A stretch of 5,034 bases of DNA. It comes from a bacterium (GTDB lineage: Bacteria > Desulfobacterota > DSWW01). A model generated the notes under the pieces. The model did not search any database, was not told the origin of the DNA, and saw only the letters and a list, made by a program, of their open reading frames with translations. Both the position numbers and the translations under genes were made by a program. The stretch covers positions 1-5,034 of the forward strand of contig JAUWSZ010000273.1 in assembly GCA_030609865.1 (NCBI GenBank). The letters are read 5' to 3'. Positions 1-5,034 of the stretch are shown piece by piece (position 1 is the stretch's first letter; each line of letters opens with the position of its first letter).

Positions 1-15
1 GCACAACACAACACG

Positions 16-2085
16 CTACGCCGCCTTCTCGTCCGAAGATTCCCCTTCGGCCTTGTCGGGCTCTGGGAACAAATCCTGGCCCACGGCCATCAGCGAGTTG
101 ATCTCCGAGTAGATTTGCTCGTCCGTAAAGCCGTCCAGGTCGATCGAGTTGGAGAAGCAGGTCGCTGCACACGTCCCGCATCCCGTGCAGAGCGAAGGGT
201 TGACCTCTGCAACCCGCCTGATCAGATTTCCCTTCCTGTCTCGAATCTCTTTTTTCGTGATGGCCTTGAAGGGGCAGATCTCCACACAGTACCAGCAGGC
301 GATGCAAGTGTTCTCGTTCACCTCGGCGACCACCGGGTCCCGCAGCATCTCGTCCCGGGAGAAGAGAATCAACGCCTTGGAGGAGGCGGCCGAGGCCTGG
401 GCCACTGCCTCAGGGATGTCTTTCGGCCCCTGGCAGGCCCCGGCGAGGAAGATCCCCGCGGTGGCGCACTCCACGGGCCTCAACTTCGGGTGTGCCTCGT
501 TGGCGAACTTGTACTGGTCATAGCTGATCCCCAGCTTCTGGAACAGGCCTTCGATCCCGGGCGGGGGCATGATGGCCGTGGCCAGGACGACCATGTCCGC
601 CTCGATCTCGACCGCGGCGCCGGACAGGGTGTCCGCGCCCTTGACGATCAAGTGGTCTCCGGACCGGTAGATCCGGGAAACCCGACCACGGAGGTAAACC
701 GCCCCGTCCTCCTCGATGGCTCGCCGGACGAACTCGTCATAGCCCTTGCCGGGCGCGCGGATATCCATGTAGAACACGTAAGCGGTCCCGTGGTGCACCT
801 TGTGCTTGTAGAGCATCGTGTGTTTCGCCGTGTACATGCAGCATATCTTCGAACAGAACTCGATCCCCTTCGACGGGTGTCGGCTTCCGATACACTGCAG
901 GAACACGACGGACTTGGGTTCCTTGCCGTCCGAGGGGCGCACAATGGCCCCGCCCGTCGGCCCCGAGGCAGAGGCGAGGCGCTCGAACTGGAGGCCGTCG
1001 ATGATGTCCGGGTCCTCCCCGTACCCGTACTCTCCATAGCCTGTGTAGTCAGGATACGGGCCCTGCTTCTCCGTAGTGTAGAGCTCGAAGCCGGTAGCCA
1101 CGACGATGCCGCCCACCTCTTCCTCCACGTATTCGTCCGTCTGCTCGAAGTCGACCGCATCGGCCGGACAAACCTTCTGGCAGGCCTTGCATTTCCCCTT
1201 CGTGAAATAGATGCAGTGTTCCCGATCGATCACGGGCCGGGCCGGCACGGCCTGCGGGAAGGGAATGTAGATGGCCGTCCGGTTCTTCAGGCCCCGGTCG
1301 AACTCGGAGGGGATCTTCTTGGAGGGGCACTTCAGCTGACACTCGCCGCAGCCCGTGCACTTGTCGATGTCCACATAACGGGCCTTCTTCTTGATCGTCG
1401 CCTTGAAATTGCCTACGAACCCTTCGATCTTCTCCACCTCGGAGTAGGTGTAGAGCTTGATGTTCGGATGGCTGCCCACATCGACCATCTTGGGCGTGAG
1501 GATGCACTGGGAGCAGTCAAGGGTCGGGAAGGTCTCGGAGAGTTGGGCCATGTGGCCGCCGACCGAGGGGTCCTTCTCCACCAGGATCACCTCGTGCCCC
1601 CCATCCGCGATATCCAGAGCGGCCTGGATGCCGGCAACCCCGCCGCCGATCACCAGGGCGCGCTTGGTCACGTTGACCCGAATCGGCTCGAGGGCCATGT
1701 TCCGCTTCGCCTTCTCCACCATCAGCCGGACGAGCTCGATCGCCTTCCGGGTGGTCGCCTCCTCCTTTTCGTGCACCCAGGAGCAGTGTTCACGAATGTT
1801 GGCCATCTCGCACAGGAACGGGTTCAGCCCGGCTTCCGCAACCGCCTTCCGGAAGGTCTTCTCGTGCATGTGCGGAGAGCAGGCAGACACGACCACGCCG
1901 TCGAGCTTGTGTTCTTCGATCGCCTTCTTGATCAATGCCTGTCCCGGGTCCGAGCACATGTACTTGTAGTCCATGGCAACCGCCACGCCCCGAATCTGTC
2001 CCGAGGCCTTGGCCACACGCGCGCAATCCACGGTACGCGAAATGTTCTCTCCACAATGGCATACGAACACGCCGATCTTGCTCAT
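16..2085 (-). CDS. hdrA: Heterodisulfide reductase subunit A (HdrA), FAD and multi-[4Fe-4S] subunit
   Basis: The product is 689 aa, slightly longer than methanogen HdrA (about 650). It is the cytoplasmic flavoprotein that splits or merges electron pairs in Hdr complexes. Visible in order: an N-terminal Fe-S domain (residues 1-130) with CHCG at 9-12 and further cysteines at 44, 69, 92 and 101; a dinucleotide-binding GGGVAG at 147-152 followed by VILVEK for FAD; a cysteine pair at 191/194; an inserted ferredoxin domain with CTGCGECQLKCP at 243-254 and a second set at 291, 299, 302 and 306; the HdrA-specific C-x12-C-x3-CC cluster motif at 398, 411, 415 and 416; and a C-terminal two-cluster ferredoxin at 594-604 and 633-643. 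The last motif ends in CF instead of the usual CP. The ATG at 2085 is preceded by GGGAAG nine bases upstream and begins with the family's usual SKIGVFVCHCG. It is the third gene of the operon, after hdrB. It lacks the short architecture of QmoA, so HdrA is favoured. The substrate side is unknown. Confidence 0.95.
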   Translation of the reverse strand: MSKIGVFVCHCGENISRTVDCARVAKASGQIRGVAVAMDYKYMCSDPGQALIKKAIEEHKLDGVVVSACSPHMHEKTFRKAVAEAGLNPFLCEMANIREHCSWVHEKEEATTRKAIELVRLMVEKAKRNMALEPIRVNVTKRALVIGGGVAGIQAALDIADGGHEVILVEKDPSVGGHMAQLSETFPTLDCSQCILTPKMVDVGSHPNIKLYTYSEVEKIEGFVGNFKATIKKKARYVDIDKCTGCGECQLKCPSKKIPSEFDRGLKNRTAIYIPFPQAVPARPVIDREHCIYFTKGKCKACQKVCPADAVDFEQTDEYVEEEVGGIVVATGFELYTTEKQGPYPDYTGYGEYGYGEDPDIIDGLQFERLASASGPTGGAIVRPSDGKEPKSVVFLQCIGSRHPSKGIEFCSKICCMYTAKHTMLYKHKVHHGTAYVFYMDIRAPGKGYDEFVRRAIEEDGAVYLRGRVSRIYRSGDHLIVKGADTLSGAAVEIEADMVVLATAIMPPPGIEGLFQKLGISYDQYKFANEAHPKLRPVECATAGIFLAGACQGPKDIPEAVAQASAASSKALILFSRDEMLRDPVVAEVNENTCIACWYCVEICPFKAITKKEIRDRKGNLIRRVAEVNPSLCTGCGTCAATCFSNSIDLDGFTDEQIYSEINSLMAVGQDLFPEPDKAEGESSDEKAA

Positions 2086-2105
2086 CGGATTTTTCTTCCC
2101 TTGTC

Positions 2106-2140
2106 TCAGGGGTCAGGGGTCAAGGGTCAGGGGTCGGGCC
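2106..2140. repeat. Tandem TCAGGGG heptamer repeat with G-quadruplex-type G tracts
   Basis: On the plus strand there are four consecutive 7-base units from 2106 to 2133: TCAGGGG, TCAGGGG, TCAAGGG, TCAGGGG. A degenerate fifth (TCGGGCC) follows to 2140. The G tracts at 2109-2112, 2116-2119, 2124-2126 and 2130-2133 are separated by loops of 3-4 bases, which fits the canonical four-tract G-quadruplex pattern. The G-rich strand is the template strand for hdr transcription, so the mRNA carries the C-rich version. The repeat lies in the hdrB-hdrA spacer, 21 bases before the hdrA start. Confidence 0.75.
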
Positions 2141-2161
2141 CTGCCCCGCGACCCCTGATCC
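2124..2161. repeat. Strong inverted repeat in the hdrB-hdrA spacer
   Basis: TCAGGGGTCG at 2127-2136 is a perfect inverted match to CGACCCCTGA at 2149-2158, with a 12-base GC-rich loop. The stem can be extended outward past one mismatch (2126/2159) to 2124-2125 with 2160-2161. In the hdr transcript it would form a hairpin of 10 uninterrupted pairs between the hdrB stop and the hdrA start. No U run follows, so it does not look like an intrinsic terminator. An RNA processing or stabilising element, or a REP-like element, is more likely. The left arm uses the last full heptamer of the tandem array, so the two elements are connected. Confidence 0.7.
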
Positions 2162-2221
2162 GTTATTCTGTCATCCAAAGCTACTTTCTCAGCCCGCCCG
2201 CTCCTCTTGTCTCAACAGTTC

Positions 2222-3088
2222 CTAAAGGAGATTCTTCTCTCGCAGCAGCGGCACGGCGCTTACCATGCCCTTCTTGATCATCACTTCCTTCCCGCTCGCA
2301 CCGCAGGCAATCCCCAACAGCTGGGTAAAATAGACCACAGGGAGGTTGTGCTCGACCCCGAGCTTTGCGAGGATGCCCTTCTGTCGCATGTCCAGGTTCG
2401 CTTGGCACAGAGGGCAGGCACAGGCAACGATCTCAGCACCGGCATCCCGGGCCGATGCGAGAATATCGTTCACCAACCGGAGGACCGCATCGGTCAAGGG
2501 CACGGCGTGGCTGGCGCCACAGCATTCCATACGATGGGTCCAGGAAACCGTTTCCGCCCCGGCCGCCTCCAGGATCCGCTCCATGATTGTGGGCTGTTCC
2601 GGATCGTCAAAGGCTATCTCCGGCGGTCTGGAAAGGAGACAGCCATAGTAGCAGGCCACTCGGAGTTCGCTGAGAGGCTTGACGACCTTCTCTTTGAGCG
2701 CGTTCAACCCGTAGTCCTTGTCGAGGATGTCCAGGAAATGCCGGGTGCGGACCTCGGGATTGAAGGGGATTCCGGAAAGCTCTTCCACCTCGTTCCGTTT
2801 CTTCCCGTCCTCGCGCATCTCCCCTTCGGCCTTCTTCATGTTGTGGTAACAGGCGGCGCAGAGAACCGCGACCTGCTGGCTGATTCCCTCGGAAAGGGAC
2901 AAAAGGAGGTTGGCCACGCCGGAAGCCAGGATCGGGTTGCGCTGGTGGATCGGGGAGGCCCCGCAGCAGACCCAGTCTTCCATCTCCTTCAGCTCGATCC
3001 CGAGGCGCTCCGCGAGGGCCAGGGCCGAAGTGTGGTAGTCAATCGCGGTTCCTTTCAACGAACATCCGGGGTAGTAAGCGTATGTCAT
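2222..3088 (-). CDS. hdrB: Heterodisulfide reductase subunit B (HdrB), CCG-domain catalytic subunit
   Basis: The product is 288 aa, the normal length for HdrB. Two cysteine-rich CCG domains are complete. The first is C9-x31-C41C42-x34-C77xxC80; the second is C150-x38-C189C190-x34-C225xxC228. In methanogen HdrB these motifs bind two non-cubane [4Fe-4S] clusters that reduce the CoM-S-S-CoB disulfide; in bacteria the natural disulfide or other acceptor is mostly unknown. Other family signatures are YYPGCS near the N-terminus, ACYYGCLL at 145-152 and ACPLCQANLD near 224-233. There is no signal peptide or membrane segment, so it is a cytoplasmic protein. The ATG at 3088 has a GGAAG ribosome site seven bases upstream (plus-strand 3096-3100). 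It lies 68 bp after hdrC and 136 bp before hdrA in the same transcript direction. Because every ligand cysteine is present, disulfide chemistry rather than a degenerate role is likely, but this is an inference. GlpC or LutA-type CCG proteins are the main alternatives, and the hdrA/hdrC neighbours argue against them. Confidence 0.94.
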   Translation of the reverse strand: MTYAYYPGCSLKGTAIDYHTSALALAERLGIELKEMEDWVCCGASPIHQRNPILASGVANLLLSLSEGISQQVAVLCAACYHNMKKAEGEMREDGKKRNEVEELSGIPFNPEVRTRHFLDILDKDYGLNALKEKVVKPLSELRVACYYGCLLSRPPEIAFDDPEQPTIMERILEAAGAETVSWTHRMECCGASHAVPLTDAVLRLVNDILASARDAGAEIVACACPLCQANLDMRQKGILAKLGVEHNLPVVYFTQLLGIACGASGKEVMIKKGMVSAVPLLREKNLL

Positions 3089-3123
3089 GGGGGTTCTTCC
3101 ATCCTTTTTCAGATCAAACCGGA

Positions 3124-3137
3124 CAGCCGAAGGGCTG
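3124..3137. other. Small hairpin in the hdrC-hdrB spacer
   Basis: CAGCC (3124-3128) and GGCTG (3133-3137) form a 5-bp stem around a 4-base loop in the 68-bp spacer after the hdrC stop. There is no T tract, so it is not a terminator. It could slightly modulate hdrB translation or mRNA stability, but a stem this short may be coincidental. Confidence 0.2.
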
Positions 3138-3156
3138 CTTACGTCTCCGTGCCGGG

Positions 3157-3765
3157 TCAGTGGCCTGACTCGTCGTGCGTTTCCTGGCTCGCCTTCTTTC
3201 CCGCCTCCTTCTCGAAGGCTTCGGCCTTCCTGAAGATCTCGCGCAGCTTCTCGCGGTTCTTCGAGGTGTGGGGCAGCAGGGGCAGTTTCCCCTTGAGCAG
3301 CATCTTCGGGCCGAGCCCTACGTCGTGAAAGAGGTCGCCACTCCGCAAGTTGTAGAAGGCGATCATCCCGGGTTCAAACAGTCTTCCGTTGTTCTCGACC
3401 GATTTCAGAAACACATCCTGAAAGACACGGGGCTCTTTGACCGGGATCTTCTTCCCCTTCAGCCGGGCCATCTGCCGGACGACGTCCATCACCAGCGCGA
3501 TGTCGATGTCGTTCGGGCAACGGGCGGTGCAGGTCTCGCAGGAGGCGCAGAGCCAGGGGGTGTTCAGGTCGAACAGGGCCTCCTCCATCCCCAACTGGAT
3601 GAACCGCAGCGTCTTGGTCGGACCCGCGTCCATCTCCGGGGTCATCGGGCAGCCTGCGGTACACTCCCCGCACTGGTAGCATCGCGCGAGATCCACGCCG
3701 GAACGCGCTTTGACCTCCTGCATGAGTCGAATTTCGTCCCCTGACAATCGAATTTGATATTTCAT
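3157..3765 (-). CDS. hdrC: Heterodisulfide reductase subunit C (HdrC), 2x[4Fe-4S] electron-transfer subunit
   Basis: The product is 202 aa when read from the ATG at 3765. It passes electrons between HdrA and HdrB. Two ferredoxin motifs are visible: CYQCGECTAGCP at 29-40 and CASCETCTARCP at 73-84, giving eight cysteines for two [4Fe-4S] clusters. The stretch after the second motif (NDIDIALVMDVVRQMA) and the C-terminal part with KMLLKGKLPLLPH are typical of bacterial HdrC. The tail is charged (residues about 175-202). The start was chosen because GGAG lies seven bases upstream (plus-strand 3773-3776) and because KYQIRLSGDEIRL begins the conserved part. The frame stays open upstream to a TTG at 3903 and contains an ATG at 3804, but that extension is low-complexity and basic, has no ribosome site and overlaps the predicted promoter. 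It is soluble, with no membrane helices, so not the QmoC or HdrE type. First gene of the operon. Confidence 0.93.
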   Translation of the reverse strand: MKYQIRLSGDEIRLMQEVKARSGVDLARCYQCGECTAGCPMTPEMDAGPTKTLRFIQLGMEEALFDLNTPWLCASCETCTARCPNDIDIALVMDVVRQMARLKGKKIPVKEPRVFQDVFLKSVENNGRLFEPGMIAFYNLRSGDLFHDVGLGPKMLLKGKLPLLPHTSKNREKLREIFRKAEAFEKEAGKKASQETHDESGH

Positions 3766-3868
3766 CTCGTTTCTCCACGGACAAAGACTGGGAGGACGGT
3801 CCATAATCCATAATGTTTCGGGAGTCCGGGCCACGAGGCGAGGGGCCTGGAAACGCGAAGAACGGGAA
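3766..3868 (-). promoter_or_regulatory. hdrC leader with tandem 7-mer and imperfect hairpin
   Basis: This is the inferred untranslated leader of the hdr transcript. It holds the hdrC ribosome site GGAG (3773-3776), a perfect tandem repeat of CCATAAT on the plus strand (3801-3814), and an imperfect inverted repeat, CCGGGCC at 3826-3832 with GGCCTGG at 3844-3850 (one G-T or A-C position depending on the strand). No riboswitch fold is recognised and no run of T follows the hairpin. The regulatory role of these elements is unknown. Confidence 0.25.
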
Positions 3869-3874
3869 TTTTTG

Positions 3875-3903
3875 AGTTTACCCGAAAAACGACTCGCTTT
3901 CAA
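3875..3903 (-). promoter_or_regulatory. Predicted sigma-70-type promoter of the hdrCBA operon
   Basis: On the minus strand a -35 box TTGAAA (3898-3903, five of six consensus bases) is followed by exactly 17 bases and then a -10 box TAAACT (3875-3880, four of six). Transcription would begin near 3868, giving a leader of about 100 bases before the hdrC ATG. It is the best-spaced pair I found by eye in the divergent region. No promoter-like pair was obvious in the 68-bp hdrC-hdrB spacer, so one transcript for all three genes is likely. The match is by eye only and the region was not scored. Confidence 0.5.
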
Positions 3904-3943
3904 GATGGGGAGGGGCCTTCAAAACGCCCGGATGTTGTATAGG

Positions 3944-3949
3944 CATAAT
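3944..3949 (+). promoter_or_regulatory. Possible -10 box for the divergent lipid kinase gene
   Basis: CATAAT matches the -10 consensus at five of six bases and lies about 50 bases before the ATG at 4001, in an AT-richer patch (TTGTATAGGCATAAT). No convincing -35 box is present 16-18 bases upstream, so this is a weak call. If correct, transcripts of this gene and of hdrC would start within about 90 bp of each other, back to back. Confidence 0.25.
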
Positions 3950-4000
3950 CTCCCCCGCCGGCCTTGCAAACATCCTTCCAGGGATCTATGATATCCGATC

Positions 4001-5034
4001 ATGGACCGGAAGAGGCCAAAGAAATTCGCAATCATTCTGAACGAGAACGCACACCGGGTAACGCGAAGTCTACTCCGGTCTGCCCAACGCGCTGCCCCCC
4101 GGATCGCCCTCTACACGAGCCAAACCAAGGAAGAGGGCTACCAGATCATCAAAGAGGTGCTCGACCGTGGGTATCGCCGAATCATCTGCGGGGGTGGGGA
4201 CGGTACGCTCGTCCATGTCCTGAGCGCGGCAAAGCAATACCTGGAAGAGAAGAACGCTCGTCTCAACGAGATGGGACACCATGCACGGGAAGGGCTGTCG
4301 CGACTCTCACTTCCCGAACTCGGAATCCTCAAGCTCGGCACGGGCAACAGCCTTGCGCCGATCCTGGGAAGCAAGGGAGGCTTGAAGCCTGTCTGGCAGC
4401 TCGCGCAAGGGGAGGACTTTCATACCCGGCGGATCCACCTGATCGAATCCGAGGACCGGTGCTTCACGTTCTGTGGTCTCGGCTGGGACGCCCAGATTCT
4501 GAACGACTATGTCTGGATCAAAGAGCGGTGCAGGCCACGCCTTCTCTCCCGTCTCTTCCAGAATCTCATCGGGTATCTCGCGGCCATCGCGTTTCGTACG
4601 ATCCCGAGGCTCCTTAAGGCCCGCAGTCGGGCCGAGGCGACGATCCGAAACCTGGGACCGACGGTGTACCGAATCCGGTCGGATGGAACCATGGAGACAA
4701 TTCCCTGCGCGCCCGGAGATGTTTTCTACCAGGGGCCCTGCCATGCCATCGGCGCGGCGACAACCCCTTATTACGGCTACGGCCTTAAGGCCTTCCCCGA
4801 CGCAATGAAGATGCCGGGGTTCATGCAGGTTCGCGTCGTCAAGGCCGGGGTGACGGAGCTGCTCTCCCACGTGCCCGCTATCTGGCAGGGAACTTACAAG
4901 AGCCCGAATTTTATAGATTTTCTCGTGGAGAAGGTGCACTTCACCTTTTCGGAAACCATGCCCCTACAGATCGGTGGAGACGCCGAGGGATACCGCAAGG
5001 AGCTTGCGCTCGAGGTGTCGGAAACCGCCGTGGA
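4001..5034 (+). CDS. Diacylglycerol-kinase-family lipid kinase, 3' end outside window (partial)
   Basis: 344 codons are visible from the ATG at 4001, with no stop before the window ends. The family (DAGK catalytic domain, with YegS/DgkB and sphingosine kinases) uses ATP to phosphorylate a lipid hydroxyl at the inner membrane face. Supporting motifs: FAIILNENA at 9-17, replacing the usual 'NPxAG' beta strand; the nucleotide loop GGGDGT at 64-69; LGILKLGTGNSLAPILG at 107-123, matching the 'LGTGNDFAR' motif; CGLGWDAQIL at 158-167, matching 'GIGFDA'; YYGYGLKAFPDA at 257-268; and QIGGDAEG at 323-330, where the family has the catalytic D-G-E. An in-frame TGA at 3989-3991 fixes this ATG as the first possible one. 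The nearest purine-rich site (AGGGA, 3980-3984) is 16 bases away, so translation initiation looks weak or atypical. In place of GGDGTxxE this protein has His72. The lipid substrate is unknown. It is transcribed divergently from the hdr genes, and a functional link is not evident. Confidence 0.85.
   Translation, partial: MDRKRPKKFAIILNENAHRVTRSLLRSAQRAAPRIALYTSQTKEEGYQIIKEVLDRGYRRIICGGGDGTLVHVLSAAKQYLEEKNARLNEMGHHAREGLSRLSLPELGILKLGTGNSLAPILGSKGGLKPVWQLAQGEDFHTRRIHLIESEDRCFTFCGLGWDAQILNDYVWIKERCRPRLLSRLFQNLIGYLAAIAFRTIPRLLKARSRAEATIRNLGPTVYRIRSDGTMETIPCAPGDVFYQGPCHAIGAATTPYYGYGLKAFPDAMKMPGFMQVRVVKAGVTELLSHVPAIWQGTYKSPNFIDFLVEKVHFTFSETMPLQIGGDAEGYRKELALEVSETAV

Larger units (their letters stand above)
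2100..2213. repeat. 8-bp direct repeat bracketing the repeat-bearing spacer segment
   Basis: CTTGTCTC occurs at 2100-2107 and again at 2206-2213. Allowing two mismatches the similarity extends to 13 bases (2095-2107 and 2201-2213). The two copies enclose 98 bp that contain the heptamer array and the inverted repeat. This could be a duplicated target site of a small inserted element or a chance match, and the sequence alone does not decide. Confidence 0.35.

Noticed and set aside
2124..2161. Intrinsic terminator between hdrB and hdrA
   Set aside because: The stem is strong but no T tract follows on either strand, and a terminator here would split a functional hdrCBA unit.
2100..2213. CRISPR-like array
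   Set aside because: The repeat units are 7 bases in direct tandem with no spacers of uniform length.
115..2277. Long plus-strand open frame (about 720 codons) opposite hdrA
   Set aside because: It is antisense to a gene with many recognisable cysteine motifs. Its own translation shows no domain and is rich in Arg, Leu, Gly, His and Asp, as expected for a GC-rich shadow frame. It also crosses the repeat spacer.
2207..3328. Plus-strand open frame of about 373 codons opposite hdrB and the hdrC 3' end
   Set aside because: No conserved motif. It covers two genes and their spacer on the opposite strand, and HdrB is certain from its two CCG motifs.
3766..3903. N-terminal extension of HdrC from TTG at 3903 or ATG at 3804
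   Set aside because: The added residues resemble no HdrC, neither start has a ribosome site, and the TTG coincides with the predicted -35 box.
3964..4617. Plus-strand open frame overlapping the start of the lipid kinase gene, with an ATG at 3988 closer to AGGGA
   Set aside because: The translation is Arg/Pro/Ser-rich with no family match, while the overlapping frame from 4001 carries the full set of DAGK motifs.
4307..4939. Minus-strand open frame of about 210 codons inside the lipid kinase gene
   Set aside because: Antisense shadow of a motif-bearing gene; no recognisable domain and no ribosome site seen.

Overview
The window is GC-rich (roughly 60% by eye) and is built around one recognisable unit: a three-gene heterodisulfide reductase operon, hdrC-hdrB-hdrA, on the minus strand. 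It starts near 3765 and runs leftward to position 16. A divergent plus-strand gene for a diacylglycerol-kinase-family lipid kinase starts at 4001 and runs off the right edge. Gene content suggests a strictly anaerobic bacterium with a flavin/Fe-S electron-transfer metabolism. The bacterial-type HdrC, the Shine-Dalgarno spacing, the sigma-70-like promoter and the bacterial lipid kinase fit a bacterium (sulfate-reducing or syntrophic Desulfobacterota-like) better than a methanogen. The taxonomic assignment is an inference.

Layout, left to right: hdrA (16-2085, minus); a 136-bp hdrB-hdrA spacer holding G-rich heptamer repeats, a strong inverted repeat and an 8-bp direct repeat at its two ends; hdrB (2222-3088, minus); a plain 68-bp spacer; hdrC (3157-3765, minus); a 235-bp divergent intergenic region with a good minus-strand promoter candidate; and the lipid kinase gene (4001 to beyond 5034, plus).

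How the genes work together: HdrC carries two [4Fe-4S] clusters and wires electrons between HdrA and HdrB. HdrB has two complete CCG cysteine motifs, the type that forms the non-cubane clusters of disulfide catalysis in methanogens. HdrA is the FAD subunit, which performs electron bifurcation or confurcation in characterised complexes. All expected cysteine ligands are present, so the complex looks intact. The partner that feeds HdrA (MvhD, hydrogenase, formate dehydrogenase, Flox or similar) is not in the window and would be expected left of position 1. The physiological disulfide or thiol substrate cannot be read from this sequence.

I see no undescribed multi-gene system here. The part that ordinary gene annotation does not explain is the repeat-laden hdrB-hdrA spacer. 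Smaller points are non-standard residues in the last ferredoxin motif of HdrA and in the nucleotide motif of the lipid kinase.
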